A DNA stretch of 64,000 nucleotides from Channa striata (taxonomy: Eukaryota > Chordata > Actinopteri > Anabantiformes > Channidae), in NCBI GenBank assembly GCA_033026295.1, contig CM065179.1, forward strand, positions 2,388,293 through 2,452,292, read 5' to 3'. The position numbers and the translations under genes were made by a program. The notes under the pieces are model-generated. The model saw only the letters and a program-made list of their open reading frames with translations, made no database searches and was not told where the DNA came from. Positions 1-11,799 of this stretch are shown piece after piece; the first letter of the stretch is position 1, and every line of letters starts with the position of its first letter.

Positions 1-2507
1 TGATGACCCCCCCCAACACCCCCACCACATAGGGCCTCCTGGGCAGATATGTATGTGCAGGCTGACATGGATGTGGACCAACAGGGAGTTAACCTGGAGC
101 CCCCTCCACTGCCTCAGCTGTATCTGACTAAGGAGGAGAAAGGGGGAGGCAGAGAAGAGGGGGAGGCAGAGGTCGTGGAGGTGAAGCTGTGCCTAGAGAT
201 AAAGTGGTGGGAGGGGGAGGAAAACACAGTAGACCAAGGTTTCCCAAATTTACTCCCCAGATGACAAGGATTCTGAACAGAAACTCTTTCAGCTGCCACA
301 AAAATGTGAGAAACGAGATTCTTGGGGCTTGGTTAATGAAGGACGTGAACATTTCTAAGCTTTGAGCTGCAGCTGCGATTCATTGAAAGTCGCTTTGTAT
401 GTCAGATCGCAGCGCTTGTTTGTAAGTCAGGGCGAACATGACGTGAGGACAAAGGGCAGGCTGATGCTTTACAAATGCCCGTCTCAGACATGTCACCGGT
501 GAGACGGTTTGCTGTTGTTCTGCCCATCAACACACCAGTGAGAGGTGAGTCGAGTCACGCCAGCTTCGCCCCGTGTCCACCGTGAACCAACCGCAGGGAG
601 GTAATTACCTCTGTGGGAGTTTGTTTGTGCGTCTGCAGAGGCACCGGGAAAGAGAAATGGATTCACGTCAGGCACCGGGCGATCTGCTGCGCATCACTCT
701 GGACTCCACTGTGGTTCGGAAGGTGTGTTTCTTATTCAGTTTGGTTTAATCTACATTTGTCACTTCACTCATTTATATTTATTGTATGCTCTGTGTTACA
801 ATAAATTACTTTTATTTCACCTGTATTTATGACCGTGTACGGAGAAGACAGCATTTATGGTTCTCACAGAATGAATCCTAAGCCTTTTTTCACCTTGAGC
901 CAGTTCATAAAGTTTTTAGATGCACAGCAAAATATCTGTTCTGCATTTACGGGTGGGAAATTCCAAAAGCTTAAAACATTATTAATATGGAAAGAGCACA
1001 AAAAAAGAGATGTAAATGAATGAGTATTGTTTATCCCAAGAGGACAACAACAAAAATTATTGACCTGGGTAATTATCAGGTACTAAAACAGAAACAAATG
1101 GCTTTGAAAGTTTTTTTTTTATCAACAGGAATAACAATGTTTAGTTTTCAAAAAGTCAAATTATAAGCAACTACTAATGGTTACAAATACGGACTAAAAG
1201 AAAATGAACAACTGTTTCTTTGTGTGCATAGTTTTGCTCTATTTTAAGTGTCAGAACGTTCTGTGTAGCTATATCAAATGAAAACGGGCAGATCAAACTA
1301 ATTATTGGACACAAACCTTCAAAGAATTTTGTGTTACAACTGATTTCAAATTGCAACTTAGATCTTTTTGTTTTATTAGTTAACATTAAAAACATATTCA
1401 CCATAAACATCTTTAGGCGCAGTGTCAAATATTAAATCAATGTCTTAGGTTTTACCTGTATTAAGAGGCTTTGCAAGTAATAAACAGACTAGTTGCTAGT
1501 AACGCTGACATGATAATAAAGTCAAACCCAAGAACCAGGTCTAAGATGATGAACCTCGCATTTTAAGTTATGTGTACATGTAGTGAAGATGATAAGGACT
1601 TTAATAAAAAAGTAAGGAATGTGTTCAAAAAGGAGTTGGCTTTTACTTTTCAGATAAAATGTCATGACGTCATTTTCCCCTGTTATTTGTGTGAAACGTG
1701 GTCGAGATTAGACATGTTTTGTGAAGATGTGGGGACCTCTGACTAACAAATCAGTTCACCCACGAGTTCAAGTAACTGTCATAAAATATCCTGCAGGAGT
1801 TCATGAGTTACTATGTTGATAAGAATGTAAAGTGCCTAATTTGAGGACGTAAAATTCCAGCAAACCAAAGTTTGGACCCAAGTGAACACAGACAAAATCT
1901 GATCACAAAACGAATAAAAAAAAAAAAAAGATGTGTGTGTGTGTGTGTGTGCGTGTACTGCTTTCACAAAACCTCCGAAATGAGCCAGCCAACATTTCTG
2001 CCTCCCAACATCCTCTCAACCTCACACACAAACACAGGCGAACATTTTCAAGCTACTGCAACAACTTGATAAGCCGTGTTCAGATGGCAGAAGTTCTCCG
2101 TGAATCTTTCCCTCTGGACCATTTTCACATCCAGTCCAACAAGACTGGAACAAACTTTGGATCTGAACTTTTTTCCACTTTACAAATGTCTTTCCTCTAG
2201 ATCTAAGCCATATGTGGATGAAGCTTTTTGTTGGCTGCTTAAAGACAGAGCAAAACACTTGGCTATAAGCGTATGTTTTAGAAGGGAACAGATCCCGTTT
2301 CGAGAAGAACCTGTCAGAATTTCTGAATCCCTTCATTCTCAAGTTATCATGTTTGTGTTCACGTGTTCTCACCATCTGATCCCTGTGGTTTGGTTGGGCA
2401 GGCAGAGTTGAACAGACTGTTTGCCTGCTGTGTGTGGCTCTCTCCAAAATGTACAACAGCAAAAAGAACGAGAAAGGAAATGCTGTTGGAGCAGATCTAG
2501 CAGTTAC
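1..2507. other. patj: patj intron at the left edge
   Basis: Intron interrupting PDZ5, running out of the window. It contains a short (TG)n at 1932-1956 and the candidate microexon at 609-632. A plus-strand coding-like stretch at 49-264 and another at 642-720 were examined and not accepted as genes. Positions 730-1900 are AT-rich with nothing recognised. Confidence 0.7.
609..632 (-). CDS. candidate 24-nt patj microexon (speculative)
   Basis: In the intron interrupting PDZ5, the minus strand shows a pyrimidine-rich tract ending ctctgcag, then 24 nt encoding THKQTPTE, then a donor GAG|gtaatt. Length is a multiple of 3 and the phase matches the 0-phase donor at 2508. If used it would add eight polar residues to a PDZ5 loop. 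No homologous insertion is known to me, so this rests on splice motifs alone. Confidence 0.25.
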
Positions 2508-2693
2508 CTGGTAGTCGAGGATGCTGAAGCCGAGGCCTTTGTCTCGCTCCTTCTGCAGCTCCAACATCTGAACATCTGGAGACCACAGAGCCAGCTCCCC
2601 TTCATCTTCATCCTCCTCCTCCTCCTCCTCCTCCTCCTCCCCCCAACTGTTCTCCTCCGTATCCACCACTTCCTGCACAGGGGATACCTGCTC
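2508..2693 (-). CDS. patj: patj exon: acidic tract and start of PDZ5
   Basis: 186 nt, 62 codons, residues 688-749. A linker with nine consecutive Glu and DEDEG leads to GELALWSPDVQMLEL and KGLGFSILDYQ, matching human DGELALWSPEVKIVEL and GLGFSILDYQ. The exon ends inside PDZ5 at CAG|gtaact. I did not find the rest of PDZ5 between here and position 1. Confidence 0.94.
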
Positions 2694-4115
2694 CTGATAC
2701 AAAGAGAAAGGACAATAGACCGTCATATTAAATATCTTTGATCAAATGTAAATATTCAGATATCCTGACTGTTTAGATTTACATTAGTAGAATTTACATT
2801 TTTACTAGCTTCATTAATATTATTTACACATAATTGCTGAATATACTGTTTTTTAGTATGACTTAAGACTTTTCAAAATTTTGCCTTTTCCCCCATCAAT
2901 GTCAAAACTTATTTAAACTTTTTTAAATACTGAACCATTAATACTTGATAAAATTTGATAGGACTTGTCAATTTCCCTTAAATGTAATAATGCCTCATGT
3001 AAACATCACAGAAGCACAATTATTGGCTTATTCCAAAGACAACACACAGACTGTAAAATGTATTAAAAGATTATTCCCTTTATTTTTGGGAAACTGCAGA
3101 TACCCAACTTTATTAGACATGCAATACACAATACTTTAAATGAATAGAAAACCTTTACTATGGCAAAAATGACAAGTTGTTAAATGCCTTAGTTGTTGTA
3201 ATACAAAGAATTGTGGTTTTGGAGGATTATTACTCTAAAATAATAGCAACAGTTATGTACTTTTAATTTTATTGATTTGTAGCAGTAAATATTAAAAATA
3301 TTAAAAATGTATGTATAATACAGAATGCAGTTTTTATCAATAAAGAACTGTAAACATGGGGGGTGCAGGAATTGTAGCTGTACATCGGCCACTTTTGCAC
3401 CTACTTTAGGAAGACGACCATGGTGCTGCCTCACAGCACGCACTGGTTCACCTTTAAACAAAGTCTAACTTACTTAGCACAGCAGTGTTCAGACTTTTAT
3501 TTAGATGTTTATTCTGTCATGGTATTTTCACAAGTATATCTTAATCAACTCATTTTTTTGTTTCAGAAATAAACTCTCCTTTCTTTGAATGGCTGCGTTT
3601 AAACATCCAACACTAAGAGACTGGCTAACAGTTTCTATGACATATCTGTGACGTGTCGTTCGCAAGTCAGTTCATCACGTTACCCTGAAAATCTGAGTTA
3701 AATGTTTGGGCGGTGCAGAGTAGGACAAGGTTCCCACTGTTGTACACGGTGGACATGAACACTCCCATCCAAAGGGATTGGAACAGTGAAGCCAATTCCT
3801 TATTTTTGCTACAGACTGAAAACATTTGGGTTTCACATCAAAAGATGAATATGAGACAAGAGATCAACCGCTCAGTTTGTATCTCCAGGTATTTACATCT
3901 GGATCCGACATACAACTTAGAAGATGGCACCTTTGGTTTGAACCCACCCAATTATTATGGGAGTAAAAGTGACTAAGCTGTGTATCAGATCCAGATGTAA
4001 ACACCTGGAAATAAAAAGGAGGGGAGTGTACATTATTGTACGATTATTTTGTTAAGTGCTTAAACCAAGACATTTTCCCTTAACGCTGTAATCTGTCAGG
4101 TTACCTGTTCAACCA

Positions 4116-4147
<32 letters not shown>

Positions 4148-7100
4148 GTCTGACTGCAGAGCATCGACGACAGCTGTAGTTCGATCTGAAAACACACAGC
4201 AGGGTTACACTTCTTACTGTGTGTGGAGGACGGAAGATGATTCAGTGAATGTATTACCTCTCACTGAAACTCTTTCATAGTAATATGATGGCATCATGTT
4301 CAAAATGTTGAATTTAAAAACCAAGATTTGTTTTAAACAAGTTAAACCCTTCAGACAAAGTTTAATTATTTCTGATGCATTAAGAGACACATGGATTATT
4401 AATACTGGAGACATTTTATCTGAAATACTCTGATCTTGACGCTCTCACCTCTTCCACACTGGGTTGTGATGGTCTTGCTGGTCCTGGTCTTGGTTGTAGT
4501 ACTGGTTCTGGTTCAGATTCCGGTTCAGATTCCGGCTCCAGGTCAGACGTTGGGTGTCGACAGCAGACCAGAGTGAAGGGAGGCGGCACCTCCTTGAGGA
4601 AAGACACCACCTCCCGACGAGACTTGCCGTACAGCTGAACATCATTTACCTACACACACACACACACACACACACAAAATAAAATGCACAGTCGAATTTC
4701 CTACAGAACCGAAACCATGCTGCCAACTATATTCCAACGTGTGCAAAAAAAAATGGAAGAAACTATGAGCGCTGCCTCTTTCTACACAAAACACTTGTAA
4801 ATACTCCAGGAAAAAACAGACTTGATTAGTTCAAAATGTAGCTATAGTAACATGTTAGTGTTTATAACCTGCACAGTCCTGGTAGTCCAAAAAAAAAAAG
4901 TCAATATCAGTCTTTATTAATAAAAGTCCTGTAAACTAGACTATCAATATTTACAGCAGGTCCGTGCAGGTGGGGGCTGTAAAGGCCCTCTCCATTTGAT
5001 CAAAGCTTCAACAGTAATTGACCCTCTAGGCCCCATTTTTGCCTCAACTCTCAATACTGTAAATTCACTCTTTTTTTTGTTTTATATATGTGTGCTACAC
5101 TGGTGTCACAATGAGTTATGAGAAGACAAATCAAACAAAAATTATCAAATTTGCAGTTTCCTGTGACAAATAATTATGTGCAAATGTTTTTGTCTTTGTG
5201 TGATTGCAAAAAAAACTATGCAAAGCTGCCTTTTTTAGTAATTATTTCTATTCACGGAAAAAACTAAAGTTTTGGGGGATACTTAAACATTACTGCAGTC
5301 TCTTACTGTTTAAACAGAGAGAGGAAGACATTAGTTTCCTATATATTGATGTAAGTATAATATGATATGCATCAGCTTCATCAGCTTCAACGGTAGTTGT
5401 AAATTTTCTAAGCCTCAACTACTTCAAGATGGCAACGATCTGTAAAAAAAAAAAAAATCTGAAATCCAACACAAGCTACGGTGTTTCTACCTCCAGGAGC
5501 TCATCCTCAGGCCTCAGGAGTCCATGTTTGTCTACAGGGCCACCAGGGGCCACAGAGGAGATGTAATGGTGTCCATCAAATGAGTCCAACTCAACACCAA
5601 GACGCAGAGTGTGGATGGGCAGGAGCTGTACGCAACAATTCAAGGATTTAACTGGTAGATTAGGGTTTGCTTTGTAATTCAATAAGTAATACCACTCAGG
5701 TTTGCAGAGGAGTTGATTTAACTGTGATCACATTAAAAGATTTGATTTGTGCTGTTATTTAATTGCATTTAATTATTATTTATTGGGTTTGACTGAGGTG
5801 TGTTTGTACTATTTAGCCTGTTCTCAGTAAAACTTTAGAATTAGACTCTCACCTTAGAGGACTTCTGCAGCTCTGCATCATCTTCAATGACAGGGTCCAA
5901 ATTCACCACCTGAACACACACAGAGTAGAGATCACAGCCGGGATCCCTGAATGCAGCATTTTAACGTAAACAGTGCTGTGCTTTTAAGCACGTTACATGT
6001 TTCTTATTGGTTCTTATCAGTCATCAGTTCCATCGTTGAGGTGTCTCATTAGCACCAAATTCATTCTGCAGCATAACAACAAGCCTAAACACTCATCCAG
6101 CCCCGATCTCAACATGACGGAGTCGGTCTGGAGGGACGTGAAGACACAGATAACACTGAATGCGTTTACATGCACTTAAGTAACCCGGTTACTGAGAGAA
6201 ATCAGGTTTTTCGGGTAATCGGGGAACGAGTTTACATGCACTTAAGAAACCTGGTTACGGGAAATCCGTCTACACGTGCTGCAGTAATCAGATTTATCCT
6301 CCATCACTGACTTATTTTGGAGTGTGTGTGTTTGTGTGTGGGAGGTGTGACTACGGAGCGAGAAGACAAACAGACAACACAGCTCCTTCTCACAGCGCGA
6401 GCTGTCTGAATTGAGAAATGCAAAGCAACGTGTAAATACGTTCACGGAAATCAGGTTCTAGGGAAAGTGGATTGTAATCTAGTTACTTAAACCCATGTAA
6501 ATGCACCGACTGAGACTAAATTCACAGAACTGTGGCAAGATCTCACGATATGATGGAATAAGTTTCCTGCCAAGTGTCAAAATAAAAACAAATGGCTAAA
6601 TGTACCAAGAACTGATGCTGGTTTAAAGATACTACGAGGGTTTTTCTCTTTACTGCACTTTGTATGACGACAGACAATCAGAAACTAATCATGGAAGCAA
6701 CTCCTGCTCTATAAATCCAAAGTAGGAGCAAAAGTGTGTGTGGTCTTACCAGGACTTGGTACTGTGGTCCCAGAGCCTGCTCCCACTTAGCCCTCAGTTC
6801 TGACTCTGTGGCTACACTCAGACACACACACACACACACACACACACAGTGAGAGAGAGAGAGACATAGAGAGAGATCAACCTGTGTAAGCAGTGGAACA
6901 GATGCAAAATAACAATTCAGCCATTAAAAAAAAAAAAAAAAAAAAACCACAACCTCCGGTCCTGTAACACACATCATACTGCAAGTGAACAAGTACCACT
7001 GCAGCAAAACAAGGGGGACTTCTTTGTGCTACTTGTCCAGAAGACACGGTATATTGTGGCAGATAATGTCCTTTTACTTTTCATCTTTGATGATGTTTAG

Positions 7101-10100
7101 CTCTTGGAGAATTTCTAAACTAGGAAACCCACCCAATTACAGAGCTCGTAGCATAAATGAAACCTACGTGCTTTCATCTAGTGTCCATTATCTTTAACCT
7201 CGTATTCTGTTCAGGGTCACGGGGCTGCAGCACATCCCAGGTACCACTGGGCGAAAGGTGGGGCACACTCTGGACAGGTCACCCAACAGATGTTACATTT
7301 AGTCTCTGTGTGTTTGTAAGTGAAGAAGACGGTGCAGCACAAGTGAAGAAAACTTGCTGCAAATCCATAAAACATTACCATATGTGAATGATGCTATTAG
7401 AAAACTAAAACAAGCAAGAACAAAACTACTCTTTATCCCACACCACCAGATCTGATGACTTCTGTAGCTTTACCAGTCAACGTTACGAACAACTCATTCC
7501 GTGCCTCCGTAGCAATCGTGTCTTTGCAGCTCATTGCAGCTCATTGCTGTATTTGTATTTTTTTTAATGTTGCACACGCATCAAATACAACAAGATATTT
7601 GTCTTAATTTGCATTTTTTGAATTTGTTTTTCTAAAATGCAGTGTACTGCACTCTCAGAACCTTCAGAGTATCAGTCGCAGCACAAAAGCCAACCACACT
7701 GCAATAGGACTACATGGACTAAGAAAATGGTATTTGATATTACACAGCAGCGAGCGCCGCAGTAGCACCGTTTCTGCTGCAGTACAAACACTTCACTGTG
7801 ACCATCACCTCATTAGAATTCACTGGTTAGAAGCAAAAAGCTAAATGGCTTAAATCTAAACTGTAAAGTAAGCAACTTCAACCGTGCATCTGTGTGTTTA
7901 ATGCACTGGCAAGGACACACACAAATGTCTCAGCAACAATACCTTCTTAGATCTCAGACGAATAAATGGGTTTTACATAGCAGGGTGACTGCAGCAGTTT
8001 GAACGCCGACATTAGAGCGGATTGCAGTCCGGACCGAACCGCCATCAGCCTGCTCCCTGAACCATCACGCCGCTCTCAGGAAGAAAAACACCTCCATGTT
8101 CTCACAAAGCTCCTTACATGTTCAGGTATTTTGCAGCAGCTCTGGCGGCGTTACAACAACAGCCTGTGATTAAATTAGCATTGCTAACCCCGGCCTTCAC
8201 CGCACAATTAATCTGCAGCGTTTGGCTGAATAAACAGGGTAATACATCGCTGCAAGGCTGTCAGACAGCTCGGACACTTTACATCTGCTGGCTGGGCGAA
8301 GAAGCCAGGCAGCGTGCTAAGTGTTAGCGCGGCGTGTTGGCCACTTAGCAAAGCTAATGAGGAATAAAAAGAGAGGGAATAATTCAGAGAGGAGTGCCGT
8401 TAAAGGGCTGCGCTGACACGCCTGCAGGAGCTGCTTCAGATATTATTTATTTACTGATAATCAGGGAATTAGATTTGTGCTCATCCTGTTTTACATGGCA
8501 AAGGAAAAACTTTAAGTCTTTGATATTTATTGTTTTCTAAGTAAATCATCTGTTCCATAAGCAGTTCAGTAATGAGTGAAATAGTCTGTGGCACCAATAC
8601 AATTATGGCAAAGGTTGAAAAGTTGAATTTTTGGCCAAAACATTAATTTATAACTGCAGCAGTTAATACACAAGGTAATGCAGTTTTTGGCCTCAGGTTA
8701 TTTTGCACTTATTTCACAGTGAGATGGGTCATTGTACAGAGTCATGAAGTCTTCTCATAGGAAGATGGAACACGTAGCAGATTATTATTCTTATTAATTA
8801 TTATTATTATTCATTCTACAGAAAATTAAATAGTGATGATGCTACTCAATGTTCCAAAACCATGAACTGTAACAAACTGTGAAGTAGGTCCCTCTCCAGT
8901 TCCATGGTCAGCGGTTCGATCTCAGCCCGAACTGTCGAACTGTTATTGGGAAAAGCCATTGAAGCTTAGTTTTTCCCAGCGTGTAAAATTCATAAAAAAA
9001 TGTTTACAAAATGAACCAGTTATTTCTTGTTATTTGAATTTGGAAAAATCCTTACATAAGCATGCAAAATTCACAATCACACAATTAGTTGCAGCTAACT
9101 AAAAGTCTTATTTGGACAAAACAATGGTGGATTAATTTATCAGCACAGAGTCTGCAGAAATGAAGGGGAGACGTGGCACTTTAATGCAGCTGGTATTATT
9201 TTATTAAAAACAAGGTGTTTGCGCCTGAAGACCTCTAAACACTTTCAGTCTGTGTGTTTGCGTGTTTGAGCTCACCCCTGTGGTACACTGGTTCCGGGAT
9301 CATCTCTGTTGGGCTGAAGCCAGGTGTGCGAGCCTTCGCTTCGAGTGACCTCCTTAGTGACACCCGAGACGATCCCCTCTCCACTGACACACACAAAAAG
9401 AACACATAATGATAATAATAATAATTACTCCAAATGTCTCCCATTTCATCTTTATCTCACGACTGTCTGAACGTGTGCTCCATCTTCCCTTTTTGTTCCA
9501 TTCATCTGGGCTCTGGATGAACTTTTCGGAGAAAATTATACTGGACCTTGTAAAGTGTGAGCGATTAATTACTTCGGTTGATGGAAATGTGCAATAAGCA
9601 TTTTCAAAATCCTCCCTAAGCGCATGCAGACTCACTGAGAGTTCTCTGACCATTGACCTACTGACTAGTCTTTCTGTTGGACTTATTTAAAACTGGAGCT
9701 TATTTTACTGTCAGACACATCATAATTCATTGTAAGCCTTTGAAGATAAGAAAGCCACAGAAATGACCAGAATATAACAAACTTCAGACTGAACTCAGCT
9801 GGTTCCCAGTTCTGTGTTTTCTCAGTAATGAAATAAAAGACGTCTGGAGGAGATAAGGACCCAGCACTCCTCTGCTTTTTTAAAAATCACTTGTTTCTCT
9901 CTGGCCTGGAGGCTGACCAGTGCAGGCCGCCGGCCGATCGCAAGACAAAAAAATGACCCTGAACCGAGCGAATTAATCTCTCTGGAAGCTGGTGGAGGAG
10001 GAATCGCAGACTTTCCGCCGAGAGTTTGGGAAAATTACACCGAGTTGTAAACAAATTTGTCATCTTAATCTGTGCGAGAGGACAGAGGCAGAGAGGCTTC

Positions 10101-11764
10101 AGACGGGAAATAGGAAGAAATGCTCTGATAAGTTTTAAGTCAGAGTTAACTTCTCTCCCAGGAGCAGATTATTGGTTTAATACAACATAATCACGAACAC
10201 AGACAGTCACGTCACTGTGTTCCCTCTGCTATCGTGGTTTCACCATAATGAAAGCAGCAGAAATTAGAGATGGCACAGGTAACTAGGTGTCTATTGGCCA
10301 GAACAGATCAAATAATTGTTGGATATTTATTTTTATGAGACTTAAAAAGTCTTGAGCAGCTTTGTTTTATCTTACAGGGCCAAAATAAAATTATTGACCA
10401 GGTAAAATGGGCAGGTGTCCCAGAGGCCTCCAGGATCAATTTGTGGTAATAGTTCTTGTTGCTCATTTGTTTGGCCCATTCATACTTTCCGTAGTGCAGA
10501 CTAGAGACATGGCAGCTTCTTCATTAGCGTGAGTGTGAATGGATGAATGAGAGTCCGTGTAAAGCACATCGGGTGCCAATAAGGTAGAAAAGCGCCACAT
10601 ATGTGCAGACCATTTACCAATAAAACTGACGTCACATAAGACAAGAAGCAGATGCAGAAAGTATAAATGCACATCTGCAAAGATAAGTGCATTAGCACCC
10701 AATCTTTAGAGTTGCCCCACGTTAAACATATGAATATGAAATGGACAGACAATAGTTCACGTTAGTTATGAGCTTCGTTTCAGTGAGTTGCACTACACAG
10801 CAAGAATTTAGCACAACACACTGGGATACAGAACGTCTTCACATACCTTTGTCCAGGGATCTCTCCAGGGCTCTAGTTTTCTTCCTGATCAGAGTGAATA
10901 CAACTGTGCGACCAGTTTGCTTCATCACCTCCAGCACCTCCTGATTGGTCAACCCATGGAGACTGATGCCGTCCAGCTGTTAAACAGGACAGGTAGTGGC
11001 AGTAGAAATAGTTCAAAAACTAAAAGAAATGCATCAGACTGGGGACAAGTACCTACTACTATTAATTGTTAGACCATGCATTAAACATGCAGAAATAAAA
11101 AATAATGAGGATTAAACTGGATGATAGTAAGATGCACGTCCAGACAAAAATTCTGGTTTTAATCGGGTTTTAATCGGGTTAGATGCTGCAGTAGCTCAGA
11201 CTTGTTCAAGCCTAATACTCCTGGGTTGCACAAATGCAACACACAGACACACAGAGCTTCTTACAGCTATCAGCCGGTCATGGACTCGGATGTTTCCACT
11301 CTGATCTGCAGCGCTGCCTGGAACCACAGTTTTCACAAACACACCCACTGCATCTGAACAGGAGAGAGATTCGAGAGCGTAGGTTTTTCATGGAGGATTA
11401 AAACAGAGCTGCAAAATATGTAGAAAATCTGCAATCCACATTAAATGTGTTGTACTGCATATTGCGATAATGAGGTACCTGAAAATTAAGACTATGTGTT
11501 GCAAAGAACACCTCTACACAAATGCCCAAAAATAACGACGAGCTGAATAATCAGCTCCTTACAATGTTGTTGTGGTTCAAATAAAAAAACTCTGAAGCAC
11601 CTCAAAGTACTAAACAAATAAAATTCAACTGATTTGACACTGCATCACTGTAAAAACCCTGGAGCTGCTCGTTGAAACTGCTTCAAAGTAAAAGCCCTGC
11701 AGCTGTTTGACAGCAATAGCTCAGCAGAGCCATTCTCCTGATGCCAGGCAGTGTGAAGTTACAC

Positions 11765-11799
<35 letters not shown>

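Noticed and set aside
49..264. Plus-strand open frame with PPPLPQLYLTKEEK and a Glu/Gly-rich tail
   Set aside because: It lies in a patj intron on the opposite strand, has no supported splice partner, and its only resemblance (LTKEE, vaguely like PRPF3) fails outside a few residues. The tail is purine-rich low complexity.
642..720. Plus-strand coding-like segment with acceptor ctgcag and donor AAG|gtgtgt (frame MDSRQAPGDLLRITLDSTVV)
   Set aside because: It has a plausible exon shape but no recognised protein and no partner exon on the plus strand nearby. It could be a relic, and I cannot support it.
8905..8950. tRNA B-box-like string GGTTCGATCTC
   Set aside because: No matching A box, no cloverleaf and no SINE tail, so neither a tRNA nor a SINE is supported.
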